Shown in pieces: positions 22,721-34,089 of a stretch of 64,000 bases of DNA. Source of the stretch: Homarus americanus (lineage: Eukaryota; Arthropoda; Malacostraca; Decapoda; Nephropidae); contig NW_024755006.1 in NCBI RefSeq assembly GCF_018991925.1, forward strand, positions 119,501 to 183,500. Direction: 5' to 3'. The notes below the pieces were generated by a model. It was not told the DNA's origin. It worked only from the letters and a program-made list of their open reading frames with translations, and did no database searches. Each line of letters begins with the position of its first letter. Position 1 is the stretch's first letter. A program made the translations under genes and the position numbers.

Positions 22721-23061
22721 TCAACCCCACAAACGCAACACAACACAACACAGCACAACAAACCATTCATATACAACACAACACAAACACATCACAAACA
22801 CAAATACTTCACACACACACACACAAACGCAACACAACATACATACAACCACAACACAAACAAGCCAACCACAACACAAACACAACACAAACACAAACAA
22901 ACCACCACCACCATCACTAAAGTATTGAATAAAAAGAAAAACAATGATAAGAAACACCAAGTTGACGTTAAACACAAAGCAAGACTCACCTGTGTTGTGG
23001 AGCGAGTCACAGGTACTCATCCATCAAGGTGCGCCATTAACAGGTGAGACAGATGTTTCTC

Positions 23062-23062
23062 T

Positions 23063-23130
<68 letters not shown>
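23062..23130. repeat. (AC)n microsatellite
   Basis: A 69-bp pure AC run. Confidence 0.97.
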
Positions 23131-23131
<1 letters not shown>

Positions 23132-23159
23132 ACAGAGCCATTAGGAAAAGACTATACTT

Positions 23160-23395
23160 GGGTGTGGGGTGGGGAGGTGGAGGTGGGTGGGGTGGGTGGA
23201 GGGGTGTGTGAGGGGTGGGGTGTGGAGGGGTGTGTGGAGGGGTGGGGGTGGTGTGAGGGGGGGAGGGGTGGGAGGGTGGGGGGGTGGTGGTGGGTGGGGG
23301 GTGTGAGGGTGGGGGTGGGTGTGGAGGGTGGGAGGGTGGGGTGGGTGGAGGGTGGGGGGGTGGGTGTGTGAAGGGGGAGGGGTGAGGGTGGGGAG
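23160..23395. repeat. G-rich GGTGGGGTGGAGGGTG tract
   Basis: About 235 bp of runs of three or more G separated by one to three bases. Most of its length satisfies the G-quadruplex sequence rule on the plus strand. Confidence 0.92.
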
Positions 23396-23464
23396 TCTTT
23401 GTGCTACCTCATGTTAAACAAAAGCCTTGGTTAGTCACGACATAATGCAGTTTATAATGGCGCT

Positions 23465-23610
23465 TTTAAAGGTTTTATAAAGAAGGTTTGTGTTATTGGT
23501 TTGTGTCTTATAAAGGGGTTTGGTGTTAATGGTTGTAATGTTATTGGTGTCGTGTCTTTATAAAGGGGTTTGGTGTTAATGGTTTGTTATTGGTTTAGTG
23601 ATATTTAAAG
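23465..23610. repeat. TTATAAAGGGGTTTGGTGTTAATGG short array
   Basis: Three imperfect copies of a unit near 55-60 bp with shared TATAAAGGGGTTTGGTGTTA. Confidence 0.85.
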
Positions 23611-23686
23611 GGTTGAATTTATACAGGTAACATCCCCAGAGAATACTTTATAAAGGTGACATAACAACTTAATAATAATGTTGCTG

Positions 23687-23690
23687 TACC

Positions 23691-23731
<41 letters not shown>

Positions 23732-23749
23732 GTAGTAGTAGTAGTAGTC

Positions 23750-23803
<54 letters not shown>

Positions 23804-23812
23804 ATAGTAGAT
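23687..23812. repeat. (ATT)n-(AGT)n compound trinucleotide
   Basis: About 15 ATT units pass directly into about 26 AGT units with one CGT variant. Confidence 0.97.
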
Positions 23813-23861
23813 CATTGTCACATTGTCATTGTTATTATTAATGTTGTTGTTGTTATTTATA

Positions 23862-24000
23862 ACTTACGTCACCAACTCTACGTGACGTCACCAACTCTAC
23901 GTGACGTCACCAACTCTACGTGACGTCACCAACTCTACATGACGTCACCAACTCTACGTGACGTCACCAACTCTACGTGACGTCACCACATGACGTCACC
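23862..24000. repeat. 19-bp array of CRE octamers (CGTGACGTCACCAACTCTA)
   Basis: Units start at 23862, 23881, 23900, 23919, 23938, 23957 and 23976, so the period is exactly 19 bp. Seven perfect TGACGTCA palindromes occur. The first unit carries TTACGTCA instead and the last is truncated. bZIP binding (CREB/ATF family) is possible from the motif; function is not shown. Confidence 0.95.
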
Positions 24001-24139
24001 GCCACTATAGAGGAGGAGGGAGTAATATTGTTGTGCTCTATAATGGAGTAGATCCATCACTTACCTCTCTATAATTCACAAGGACTGGCTGCTGAATTAT
24101 AGCCTTAGATTATTGATTCAGGGAGATTATATGTTCATC

Positions 24140-24690
24140 ACGATCACCACCAATATATCACACACATAATCATTCACCATCACTACTACCACCACCATCA
24201 CTTACTACCACCATCACCACCACCATCACTACTACCACCACCATCACCACCACCATCAATTACCACTACCACCACCACCACCACCACAATCACTACCACA
24301 CCATCACTACCACCACCACCACCATCACTACCACTACCACAATCACTACCACCACCACCACCACCACTACTAACAATCACTACCACCACCATCACCATCA
24401 CTGCAAATCACTACTACCACCACCATCACTACTACCACCACCACTATTAAATCACTACCACCACCATCACCACTTAATCATCACTACCACTACCACAATC
24501 ACTACCACCACCATCACCACCACAATTACCACTACACCACCACCACCATCACCATCACTACCACTACCACAATCACTACCACCACCATCACCACCACAAC
24601 TACCACTACTCACCACCACCACCACCACCATCACTACTACTACCACAATCACTACCACCACCATCACCACACAACCATCACCACCATCGC
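24140..24690. repeat. (CAC)(CAT)(ACT) imperfect trinucleotide array
   Basis: About 550 bp of CACCACCATCACTACTACCA-like units with a weak higher-order period of 50-60 bp. Confidence 0.93.
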
Positions 24691-25142
24691 TTCGTCATGG
24701 AATTAATAATGAGGTGATGTAGTACACATGACTGTATAACACGCAAGATTATTCTCCTCCTACTCCACATATCAAGAAGCGCTCAACACACTGACTGACT
24801 CTTCACTGTCACCACGGCCTCATCTGCAAATTTGGAGAAGCTTTACAACTACACCGGCCCCTACTACCACCTGAGATCCCTTGTCCGAGAATTGTGTTCT
24901 GACACCACAACCGCATCCAGCCCATACGTGCACAGGAAATCGCTATAAGAACACCCAACCATTGTAAAAATTATCAACATGTAATAAATCAGTGTATTCA
25001 CTCCTAGTAAACACTGCTCTTACACTGTCATTATGTTGAAATGAACTGTAGTTTATTTGCGATCCCATCTAAGTTATTATATGTCTTATTTGTATCACTT
25101 ATGTTACTTGTATATTATTTTAACTCGAAACCCATTCTCAAA

Positions 25143-25193
25143 TATGTAACTGTATATTTTCAGCCTCTGGCTGCCAAGCTCTTCAATAAACCA

Positions 25194-25232
<39 letters not shown>

Positions 25233-25233
25233 G
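25143..25233 (+). mobile_element. LINE 3' tail ending in (ATT)n
   Basis: About 55 bp ending in GGCTGCCAAGCTC, AATAAACC and an (ATT)n run at 25198-25233. A closely similar tail is present on the minus strand at 51538-51605. Shared 3' ends running into a short tandem repeat are typical of CR1/L2-type non-LTR retrotransposons. The upstream region (24780-25140) is unique-looking and may be the rest of the truncated copy, but I see no protein motif there. Confidence 0.6.
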
Positions 25234-25256
25234 TTATTCACGCAGGTAACCATGAT

Positions 25257-25257
<1 letters not shown>

Positions 25258-25306
<49 letters not shown>
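25258..25306. repeat. (GT)n microsatellite
   Basis: A 49-bp pure GT run 25 bp beyond the LINE tail. Confidence 0.96.
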
Positions 25307-25307
<1 letters not shown>

Positions 25308-25419
25308 CGCCACTATACAAAGTCAGAGGAAAGGGTTAAATATTTGGGCCACTCTTAATTACAGGTGTGACAAATGAATCGGGTCCTTAACCAACAGATC
25401 CCGTATAGTGTTGTCTAGA

Positions 25420-25570
25420 CCTAACTCTAACCTAACCATCCCTAACCTAACCTAACCTAACCTAACCTAACCTAACCCATCCTATCCTAAACTCAACCCT
25501 GACCTGACATAACCCAGACATAACCCGACATAACCCAACCTAACCTAACTTAACCTAACCCAACCCAAAT
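25420..25570. repeat. Interstitial (CCTAA)n, partly degenerate
   Basis: About eight clean CCTAA units around 25440-25478, then variants such as CATAACCCGA and CCTAACCCAA. Confidence 0.88.
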
Positions 25571-25692
25571 GGTATTTTGGTCCAGTGAGGAGAAGATTCA
25601 TGAGCAATAGGGGTTGGGTGTAAAACGGACTGCCCAGTATACTAATAGGCTCTGCTGAGTTTCCTCCACTTTATGTTCTTATGTTCTTAAGT
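25570..25692 (+). mobile_element. Possible SINE/LINE 3' fragment ending in TATGTTCTTATGTTCTTA
   Basis: A 120-bp unique segment ends in a tandem TATGTTCT run. Tandem octamer-like tails are characteristic of some crustacean retroposons; I recall similar tails but cannot check. GACTGCCCAGTATACTAATA and GCTCTGCTGAGTTTCCTCC lie just before the tail. No A/B box is visible, so the head of the element is absent or it is a LINE fragment. Confidence 0.4.
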
Positions 25693-25738
25693 GTGTGACG
25701 GTGTTGAAGACAGGTAGGTCACCCCAGTACCCCAGGTG

Positions 25739-25771
25739 AGGAGGAGGAGGAGGAGGAGGAGGAGGAGGAGG
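25739..25771. repeat. (GGA)n microsatellite
   Basis: About eleven GGA units inside a longer purine-rich stretch (25736-25880). Confidence 0.93.
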
Positions 25772-25922
25772 TAAACAACAACCTAGAAGAGGAAGAGAAA
25801 ATGAGCACAAACATCGGAGGAGGAAGAAGAGCAAGAGGAGGAAAACACTCAGGAAAATAAGAGGTGGAAGAGGAGGCAGAAGGATGCACTGACTGACGGT
25901 ATCTAGTCATGTGTCTAAACTT

Positions 25923-28262
25923 ATGGGGGGGAGGGGGGGGAGGTAGGAGGGGGAAAAGGGGAGGTTAGGAGGAGGTAGGGGGGAGTCAGAGGAGGTAGGG
26001 GAGGGTAGGGGAAAGGGAGAGGTTAGAGGAGGTAGGGGAGGGTAGGGAGGAAAGGAGAGGTCAGGAGGAGGTAGGGAAGGGGTAAGGGGAAAGGAGAGGT
26101 CAGAGGGGTAGGGGAGGGTAGGGGGGAAAGGAGAGGTTAGGAGGAGGTAGGGGAGGTAGGGGGAAAGGGAGAGGTCAGGAGGAGGTAGGGGAGGGTAAGG
26201 GGAAAGGAGAGGTCAGAGGAGGTAGAGGGTAGGAGGAAAGGGAGAGGTCAGAGAGGTAGGGAAGGGGTAAGGGGAAAGGGAGGGCTGAGGGAGGAGGTAG
26301 GAGGAGAGAGGTCAGAGGAGGTAGGGGAGGGTAGGGGGAAAGGAGAGGTTAGAGGAGGTAGGGGAGGTAAGGGGGAAAGGAGAGGTCAAAGGGAGGTAGG
26401 GGAAAGGGAGGTTAGGAGGAGGGGGAGGGTAGGGGAAAGGGAGAGGTTAGAGGAGGTAGGGGAGGGTAGGAGGAAAGGGAGAGGTCAGGAGGAGGTAGGG
26501 AAGGGTAAGGGGGAAAGGGAGAGGTTAGAGGTAGGGGAGGTAGGGGAAAGGAGAGGTTAGAGGAGGTAGGGGAGGGGTAGGGGGAAAGGGAGAGGTTAGA
26601 GGAGGTAGGGGAGGGTAGGGGGAAAGGGAGAGGTCAGGAGGAGTAGGGAAGGGTAAGGGGGAAAGGGAGAGGCTGTGAGGAGGAGGGTAGGGGGGAAAGG
26701 GAGGAGGAGGTAGAGGTAGGGGAAAGGGAGAGGCTGGGAGGAAGTAGGGGAGGGAAGGGGGAAAGGGAGAGGTCAGGAGGAGGTAGGGGAGGGTAGGGGA
26801 AAGGGAGAGGTCAGAGGAGGTAGGGGAGGTAAGGGGAAAGGGAGAGGTTAGAGGAGGTAGGGGAGGTAGGGGAAAGGAGAGGCTGGGGAGGAGGTAGGGG
26901 AGGGGTAGGGGGAAGGGAGAGGTAGGGAGAGGGGGAGGGAAGGGGGGAAAGGGGAGAGGTCAGAGGAGGAGGTAGGGGAGGGTAGGGGGAAAGGGAGAGG
27001 TTAGGAGGAGGTAGGGGAGGGTAGGGGAAAGGGGAGAGGTTAGAGGAGGGGGGAGGGAAGGGAGAGGTCAGGAGGAGGTAAGGGGAAAGGAGAGGTCAGG
27101 AGGAGGTAGGGGAGGGTAGGGGGAAAGGGAGAGGCTAGAGGAGGTAGGGGAGGTAGGGGGAAAGGGAGAGTCAGAGGAGGTAGGGGAGGTAGGGGGAAAG
27201 GGAGAGGTTAGAGGAGGTAGGGGAGGTAAGGGGAAAGGAGAGACAGGAGGTAGGGAGGGGGGAAAGGAGAGGTCAGGAGGTGGTAGGGGGGAGGGTAGGG
27301 GAAAGGGAGAGGTTAGAGGAGGAGGGGGGAGGGAAGGGGGGAAAGGGAGAGGTCAGAGGAGGTAGGGGAGGTAGGGGAAAGGAGAGTAGAGGAGGTAGGG
27401 AAGGGTAAGGGGAAAGGGAGGAGGTCAGAGGAGGAGGGGAGGTGTGGGAGGAAAGGGAGAGGGTAGGGAGGGGAAAGGGAGAGGTTAGGAGGAGGTAGGG
27501 GAGGGTAAGGGGGAAAGGGAGAGGTTAGAGGAGGTAGGGGAGGTAGGGGGAAAGGAGAGGTTAGAGGAGGTGGGAGGGTAGGGGGAAAAGGGAGAGGTCA
27601 GAGGAGGTAGGGGAGGGGTAAGGGGGAAAGGGAGTCAGGAGGGAGGTAGGGGAGGGTAGGGGAAAAGGGAGAGGTCAGGGAGGAGGTAGGGGAGGTAGGG
27701 GGAAAGGGAGAGGTCAGAGAGGTAGGGGAGGTAAGGGGGAAAGGGAGGTCAGAGGAGGTAGGGGAGGGTAGGGGAAAGGAGAGGTTAGAGGTAGGGGAGG
27801 GTAGGGGGGGGGGGGGGTGCAGAGGAGGTAGGGGAGGGTAGGAGGGAGAGGTCAGAGGAGGTAGGGAAGGGTAAGGGGAAAGGGAGAGGTCAGGAGGAGG
27901 CAGGGGAGGGTAGGGAGGAAGGAGAGAGGTTAGAGGAGGTAGGGGAGGGTAGAGGAAAGGAGAGGTTAGAGGAGGTGAGGGAGGGTAAGGGGGGAGAGGG
28001 TGGGAGGAGGTAGGGGAGGGTGGAGGGAGGAAAGGGAGAGGTTAGGAGGGAGGTGAGGGGGGAGGAGGGGAAAGGAGAGGTTAGGGAGGAGGTGTAGGGG
28101 AGGGTAGGGGGAAAGGGAGAGGTTAGAGGAGGTAGGGGAGGTAGGGGGGGGAAAGGGAGAGGTTAGAGGTGTAGGGGAGGGTAGGGGGAAGGGAGAGGTT
28201 AGAGGAAGCAGGGGAGGGTAGGGAAGGAGAGGTTAGAGGAGGTAGGGAGCGGGGGGGAGGAG
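25923..28262. repeat. 2.3-kb purine-only G-rich minisatellite (about 36-38 bp unit)
   Basis: About sixty copies of a unit with cores GGAGGTAGGGGAGGGTAGGG and GGAAAGGGAGAGGTTAG or GGAGAGGTCAG. Apart from a few T and C at fixed sites the plus strand is all purine. Nearly every unit has four or more G-runs of three or more with short loops. Copies differ mostly in G-run length and by loss of GGTAGGGG blocks. No frame of note crosses it. Confidence 0.96.
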
Positions 28263-28308
28263 GGCAAGAGCCAGGCGTGTTATAATGTCGTCTCAGAAGG
28301 AGAAAAAT

Positions 28309-28428
<120 letters not shown>

Positions 28429-28479
28429 TGAATTAGGGGCATAGTTGATCAGTGGGTCGTGGGGACGAGTCCGTCGGTC

Positions 28480-28672
28480 AACTACCACCACCACTACTAC
28501 CATCACCACTACCATCACCACCACTACCACCACCACTACTACCATCACCACTACCATCACCACCACTACCACCACCACTACTACCATCACCACTACTATC
28601 ACCACCACTACCACCACCATCACCACCACTACCACCACCATCACCACCACCACCACTACCACTACTACCAAC
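28480..28672. repeat. (CAC)(CAT)(ACT) trinucleotide array
   Basis: About 190 bp with a higher-order unit near 54-57 bp (CACCACTACTACCATCACCA). Open in several frames on both strands for this reason. Confidence 0.95.
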
Positions 28673-28675
28673 CCA

Positions 28676-28925
28676 CCAGCGTCATCATTATCAGTTACGT
28701 CATCATTATCAGTTACGTCATCATTAGTCCGTTACGTCATCATTAGTCAGTTACGTCATCAATAGTCAGTTACGTCATCATTAGTCTGTTACGTCATCAT
28801 TAGTCCGTTACGTCATCATTAGTCCGTTACGTCATCATTAGTCCGTTACGTCATTAGTCAGTTACGTCATCATTAGTCAGTTACGTCATCATTAGTCCGT
28901 TACGTCATTAGTCCGTTACGTCATG
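28676..28925. repeat. 19-bp array with TTACGTCA (GTTACGTCATCATTAGTCC)
   Basis: Thirteen copies of GTTACGTCA spaced mostly 19 bp apart; three copies lack ATC. TTACGTCA is a one-base variant of the CRE octamer. The period equals that of the 23.9-kb array although the flanks differ. Confidence 0.95.
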
Positions 28926-29154
28926 CATTTCACTATATTATCAATCGCCTAAAGCCTCTCAAACACTCTTCGACTCTACAGTGACTTAAGAGGATTTTTC
29001 ACTAAAGAACTAAATAAATCCCCCAAATCCCTACAGGACTACGGGGATTAATGACATCCCAGCCAGGTGTGTAATGCATGGCGTCTCTTAATTATAACAC
29101 CTGTAACACACCTGTAATCCCCCCATGAACATCATTACTGAGCCAGACGAGAAT

Positions 29155-29268
29155 AAGTTTACCTGTTACACCTGTTACACCCAGAGTTACACCTGTCACA
29201 CCTGTTACACCCAGAGATACACCTGTCACACCTGTTACACCCAGAGATACACCTGTCACACCTGTAAT
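29155..29268. repeat. ACACCTGTTACACCCAGAGAT 30-bp array
   Basis: Three to four copies of a 30-bp unit with paired ACACCTGTCACACCTGTTAC. It again supplies CACCTGT E-boxes. Confidence 0.93.
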
Positions 29269-29351
29269 CAAGAAAGAAGACAGAGCAGGTGTAGAGGTAA
29301 TTAAGAGTCGTGTTATTATTATTTGGTCATCGTCGCCTCACTCTAGGTACC

Positions 29352-29389
<38 letters not shown>

Positions 29390-29439
29390 ACTACTCTTCA
29401 TACACTCCACTGTCAACACTATCCATTGCATTTATTACC

Positions 29440-30420
29440 ACCACCACCATCCCACCTACCATCACAGCCACCATCACCAACCACCACCATCCCACCTACC
29501 ATCAGAGCCACCATCACCAACCACCATCCCACCTACCATCACAGCCACCATCACCAACCACCACCATCCCACCTACCATCACAGCCACCATCACCCATCA
29601 CCATCCCACCATCACAGCCACCATCACCCATCACCACCATCCCACCTACCATCACAGCCACCATCACCCATCACCACCATCCCACCTACCATCACAGCCA
29701 CCATCACCCATCACCACCATCCCACCTACCATCACAGCCACCATCACCAACCACCACCATCCCACCACAGCCACCATCACCAACCACCACCATCCCAACC
29801 ACCCCACCAACCCACCACCACCCAACCCACCATCCCACCTACCATCACAGCCACCACCAACCACCACCATCCCACCTACCACCAACCACTATCATCCCAA
29901 CCACCACCATCCCAACCACCACCACCCACCACCATCCTACCTACCATCACAACCACCACCACCCACCACCATCCCACCACCAACCACTATCATCCCAACC
30001 ACCACCATCCCAACCACCACCACCCACCACCATCCCAACCACCACCACCCACCCACCACCATCCCAACCACCACCACCCACCACCATCCCACCTACCATC
30101 ACAACCACCACCACCCACCACCATCCCAACCACCACCACCCACCACCACCCCAACCACCACCACCCACCACCATCCCACCTACCATCACAACCACCACCA
30201 CCCACCACCATCCCAACCACCACCACCCACCACCATCATAACTACCACCCACCACCATCCCAAACACCACCACAACCACTATCACCAACCACCACCATTC
30301 CTACTTCATCACCAACCACTATCATCCCAACTACCATCACCCACCACCATTCCTACCTACCATCACAAACCAACCACCCACCAACATCCCAACCACCATC
30401 ATCCCAACCACTCACCCCAC
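29440..30420. repeat. 1-kb (CAC)(CAT)(CCA) array
   Basis: About 980 bp built from ACCACCATCCCACCTACCAT and ACAGCCACCATCACC blocks with regional variants. It gives a 431-codon His/Pro/Thr frame on the plus strand and Gly/Val/Trp frames on the minus strand. No start context, domain or codon bias supports a gene. A (TGTC)n lies at about 29354-29388. Confidence 0.95.
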
Positions 30421-30469
30421 CACCACCAACAGCTCCCTCCAACCGTCTTCTCACGGCTGCATCCAATTC

Positions 30470-30590
30470 CCCCACACACCCAGCCTCCACCTCACCCAGC
30501 CTCCACCCACCCAGCCTCCCAGCCACCCAGCCAGCCACCCAGCCCTACCCACCCAGCTCTCTACCCACCCAGCCACCAGCCACCCGGGGA
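30470..30590. repeat. CCACCCAGCCTCCAC short array
   Basis: About ten CACCCAGCC units continuing from the array before it. Confidence 0.85.
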
Positions 30591-30626
30591 CAAATCCTGA
30601 TGTAAACTATAATAATACTACCAGGG

Positions 30627-31017
30627 AAAGGAGAGGAGGAGGGGCAAGAGGGCAGGGGAGGGAGAGGGGAAGAGGAGGGGAAGAGGGGAGGAGGGAGGAG
30701 GAGGAGGAGGAGGAAAATGTTTTACTACCCGTTGAGATATAACCAACACGGTGTTATCCTCGACACTGCCATTGAACTCAAGTAATAATAACAACCGTAT
30801 TGACATGTTGCTAGAGAGAGGAGGAGGGGGAGGAGAAGAAGAGGAGGAGGAGGAGGAGAAGGGAGGAAGAGGAGGAGGAGGAGGAGAAGGGAGGAAGATG
30901 AGGAGGGAGAGGGGGAAGGGGAGGAAGAGGAGGGAGGAAGAGGAGGAGGAAGAGGAGAAGAAGGGAGGAAGATGAGGAGGGAGAGGGGGAAGGGGAGAAG
31001 GAGGAGGGAGGAAGAGA
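30627..31017. repeat. GGAGGAAGAGGAGGA polypurine tracts flanking a unique island
   Basis: Purine-rich tracts at 30627-30715 and 30820-31017. The second contains at least two copies of a unit near 110 bp with GATGAGGAGGGAGAGGGGGA. Confidence 0.88.
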
Positions 31018-31207
31018 GTTTTTACGGCCCTTTTGACCTGTGTTGATGCTGCCATTAAGTCAACGAAGGCATGACTGTTGTTGTTGTTGTTGTTGTGTGA
31101 CGTCATTACTGTCGTCTGGGAGGGTAACATGGCCGGACCCGACTCGACCACTCTAGCCTGCTCACCCCTCCCTCTCACCCCTCAGTCTCCCTCTCACCTC
31201 CCACTCA

Positions 31208-31293
31208 CCTCCTCATGTAACTGGCTAACCTAACCTAACCTAACCTAACCTAACCTAACCTAACCTAACCTAACCTAACCTAACCTAACCTAA
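31208..31293. repeat. Longest interstitial telomere-type (CCTAA)n
   Basis: About sixteen consecutive CCTAA units without a mismatch, about 80 bp. It has unrelated unique sequence on both sides, so it is internal rather than a chromosome end. Confidence 0.97.
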
Positions 31294-31334
31294 CCCTTTA
31301 TGATTAGCTAAAATGAGGATTGGGGGAGGGGCAT

Positions 31335-31600
31335 GATGGAGGGGAGGAGTTACAAGGTTAATCTGATGTACTGATTGGATGATTGGTTAATGGAGTTAGT
31401 GGTGATTGGCTGATATATTTATGGATCAACTGGGAGACTGGTGATTGGTTAACGAGAAGTTTATAAAATTCGGTGATTGGTCAGGCCATTGATTGATGGA
31501 TTGGGTGATTATCTAATGAGACACGTGTTTGGTTAATTGGCTGATAACACAGTAATGAACCGGGTAATTGTGTGATTGTGGCGTTTATTGACTGATTGTG
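31335..31600. repeat. Degenerate GATTGGTTAATGG / CTGATTG repeat
   Basis: About 260 bp with ten or more GATTGG or TGATTGGTTAA cores at irregular 15-30 bp spacing. ATTGG is the CCAAT box in reverse. Confidence 0.75.
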
Positions 31601-31607
31601 AACTTGG

Positions 31608-31675
<68 letters not shown>
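31608..31675. repeat. (AAT)n microsatellite
   Basis: About 22 AAT units. Confidence 0.97.
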
Positions 31676-31677
<2 letters not shown>

Positions 31678-31691
31678 GCAATATTTAGTTG

Positions 31692-31775
31692 GTATTTTGT
31701 CCGGTGTGGTTTTGTCCAGTGGAATTATGTCCGGTGAGGTACTGTCCGATGAGGTTTTGTCCAGTGAGATATTGT
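31692..31775. repeat. TTTTGTCCAGTGAGG 17-bp array
   Basis: Five to six copies of a 16-18 bp unit, GTCC(G/A)GTG(A/T)GGTTTT. Confidence 0.9.
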
Positions 31776-31907
31776 CTGATAACACCCCCCCCCCCTTAAG
31801 GACATACCACAACAGAAGAGAAGGGCAGTGTAAGGGGCTGCCACTACTGGTTCCTCCACCTCTGATTATTACCCTGAGGCTTAGTACTGTGACGGCCAGG
31901 CGGTGTG

Positions 31908-32204
31908 GAGGGAGGGAGGGAGAAGGAGGGAGAGAAGAGGGAGAGGGAGGGAAGGGGGGGGAAGGGGGGGGAGTTAGAGGATTATAAGGGGTGAGAAAGT
32001 GAGGGAGGGGAGAGACGGTAAGGGAGGAAAGGAGAGGGTGATAGGGAGTGAGGGAGTGAGGTAGGAAGGAAGGAGGTAGGGATGGAGAGGGTGATGGAAG
32101 GAAGGAGGTAAGCGGTGAGAAGGTGGTGTACGGAAGGGGGAAGGAAGGAAGGAAGGAAGGAAGGAAGGAAGGAAGGAAGGAAGGAAGGAAGGAAGGAAGG
32201 AAGG
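31908..32204. repeat. GGGA-rich tract ending in pure (GGAA)n
   Basis: About 200 bp of GGGAGAGG/GTGAGGGAG units, then a pure (GGAA)n of about 65 bp at 32140-32204. Confidence 0.92.
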
Positions 32205-32239
32205 AGGAAGGGATGGATAGGAAATATTGCTCAGCTCTT

Positions 32240-32660
32240 TCCCACTTTTTCGTCTCCTTCTAATTCCTCTTTTCCTTTTCTCTACGTCACTCTCTCTGTA
32301 ACTTCTCTAATTTCCTTCCTTTTTGTCCTCCTTTCCCTCCCTTTCACACTACCCATTCCATCTTACTTCTTCCTCCCCCTTCTGATCATCTCCCATTCCC
32401 CTCCTTTTCATTCCCTTTCCCTGCCATTCCAATCCATCTACCCAGACACTTCTCTTTCCCACCTAACCTCTCCTCCCCCTCCTATTCCATATCTCCTAAT
32501 CTGTTTCCCTTCCCCTCCCTGTCCCTTTCACTCTAAATCTTTCACTTCCACCCCTACTCTTTCTCCCCCCTTCCATCTGATTGCCCCATTCCCCTCTCCC
32601 CTCATCCTATCCTCTTCCACATCTCCCGCATTCTCTCCCCTCACCATCTTTCTTCTTCTG
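32240..32660. repeat. Polypyrimidine tract
   Basis: About 420 bp that is C/T-rich on the plus strand without a clean unit; the plus-strand Ser/Pro/Leu frame is compositional. Confidence 0.75.
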
Positions 32661-32664
32661 TGAA

Positions 32665-32768
32665 CGTAGGGGAGGGGCGGTGATGGGGAGGGGCGGTGAT
32701 GGGGAGGGGCGGTGATGGGGTGGGGGGTGATGGTGGAGGTGATGGTGGAGGTGATGGGTGAGGGAGTG
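32665..32768. repeat. GGGGAGGGGCGGTGAT 16-bp array
   Basis: Four copies of GGGGAGGGGCGGTGAT followed by GGTGGAGGTGAT units. Confidence 0.93.
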
Positions 32769-32847
32769 TAATAGGTGGGTAGGAAGGAGGATATATACAA
32801 ATGAATTGAAACAGTTCATTTAGCGTTAAAAACACAGATACAGAGTG

Positions 32848-33240
32848 GATAATAATAACAATATTAACATGGCTGAGCCAGTTGAGAACCTGAGCACCTG
32901 ATATATACTATACATTTATCTCAAGGAAGTATTATGTAAACATTTAGTATCATCTGGAATAGTACAATAGCATGGTGGTAATATGAACATCTCATCATGT
33001 TACCACGATTATCACTGCAGTACAACTTGGGCTGTACAGTAATAAGGTTGAACAAGAGGACAGAGCTGTCAGGATTATGTCTAGTTGGCAATTATGTTTA
33101 TTACAATGGTAATTTCTTATTTATTTACATGATAATTTCCGATAAAACGGTTTTGATGGTACAATAAAAGCAGGTACTGTAAATATAGTAAGTGTTACAA
33201 GAAATATTAATACTTCGACAATAGATATTTTTTAAGAGAT
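32848..33240 (-). other. LINE 3' UTR ending in ATT repeats
   Basis: Single-copy-looking sequence between the ORF2 relic and the terminal ATT units at 32848-32868. Near the end it has GGCTCAGCC followed by AATATTGTTATTATTATC, faintly like the GGCTGC...AATAAACC...ATTATT tails at 25.2 and 51.5 kb. Whether all three share a family is open. Confidence 0.6.
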
Positions 33241-33545
33241 GATTTAAGGAAGGGAGTGTAGTCTTTGCTCGGATGGGTGGGGTAAGTTGTTCCACACCTT
33301 CACACCGTGATATTTTGATATTTTATGGAGGTCTGGGACTGCGAGGAGCGCATGGGGGGTGGTCTTAGTAGCTATGGGTGCCTTAAGTTGTATCTCTGAT
33401 TATTCCGGAACTGGAAATAATTATTGTCAAGCAAGTGATTGATAGATTTGTAAACAAAGAGGGCACAGCAGTAGGTGTTAATATCTTCGAATTTTAAAAA
33501 TTTCAATATTGCAAATTTTTCGTTTGTGTGATCTGTTTTTTCAAG
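33240..33545 (-). pseudogene. LINE ORF2 C-terminal region
   Basis: After the A-run frameshift the minus strand continues TDHTNEKFAILKFLKFEDIN, a pattern matching 'H..plF...kiL.l.di' in CR1/Jockey C-termini. FQFRNNQRYNLRHP and a TAG stop at about 33372 follow. Downstream, another frame still shows MRSSQSQTSIKYQ and WN(N/E)LPHPSEQ-like remnants of the usual last 40 residues, so the stop at 33372 is itself a lesion. The remainder to 32848 is 3' UTR. Confidence 0.85.
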
Positions 33546-34087
33546 TAGGTCATTGTCCGTAGAACTCTCTTTTGTGCAGTAACCAGAGATTGTGTTTTTG
33601 AAGAGCCAGAGGCCCCCCATAGTGTGTGACAGTGTATCAGGTGTTGGTAAACAAGATCATGATAGATTTCTTTCATTGCTGTGAGAGTGAGTGACTGTCG
33701 AGTGTGATACATGATATCGCACTGTTTATTGATTTTACTGTGAATGGCTTGTATGTGGTTTCTCCAGTTCAGTTTCTCATCAACAATAAATCCGAGGAAT
33801 TTAGTATTTTGTTCGCGTTTGAGGACTATATTACCAAGGTACAGGGGGTCCAAGTCTGGGGGTAAGTTTTTCCTTCTGTGAAAGATCGTGTAGTGGGTTT
33901 TCTCAAGGTTTAAGGTCAGTGTCATAGTTCTCATCAAGGAATGGAGGTCTGAGTTGCTGGCATAGAGATTACTATCGTCTGCAAATAAGTTACATTTTAT
34001 GAGTGAGTTGGCGTGGACTATGTCGTTTATGTACAACAAAAACAGTACTGGACCGAGAATGGAACCTTGGGGGACTCCATACAAGAT
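33535..34087 (-). pseudogene. LINE reverse transcriptase, catalytic half
   Basis: Minus-strand frame starting at LYGVPQGS (GVPQGS at 34078-34061), then GPVLFLLYINDI and the FADD catalytic box at 33985-33974, which supplies the paired aspartates that bind metal. KFLGFIVDEKLNW follows at about 33805-33767, as in the thumb-adjacent block of CR1/Jockey enzymes. Between SDLHSL and LTLNLEKTHY the usual segment with a conserved tryptophan seems short, which suggests an in-frame deletion of roughly 10-20 residues; this is inferred from memory of the family. The frame fails at an A-run near 33537, after a QKRVLRTM motif. Confidence 0.92.
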
Positions 34088-34089
34088 TG

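Noticed and set aside
24780..25140. Possible protein-coding end of a LINE before the ATT tail
   Set aside because: I tried to read reverse transcriptase C-terminal motifs here and found none; only the terminal 90 bp are supported by the homologous tail.
29310..30605. A 431-codon His/Pro/Thr-rich plus-strand open frame
   Set aside because: It is a direct reading of a (CAC)(CAT)(CCA) array; all three frames and the opposite strand are also largely open, and no domain or start context is present.
31208..31293. Chromosome end
   Set aside because: The (CCTAA)n block is flanked on both sides by ordinary sequence, so it is interstitial.
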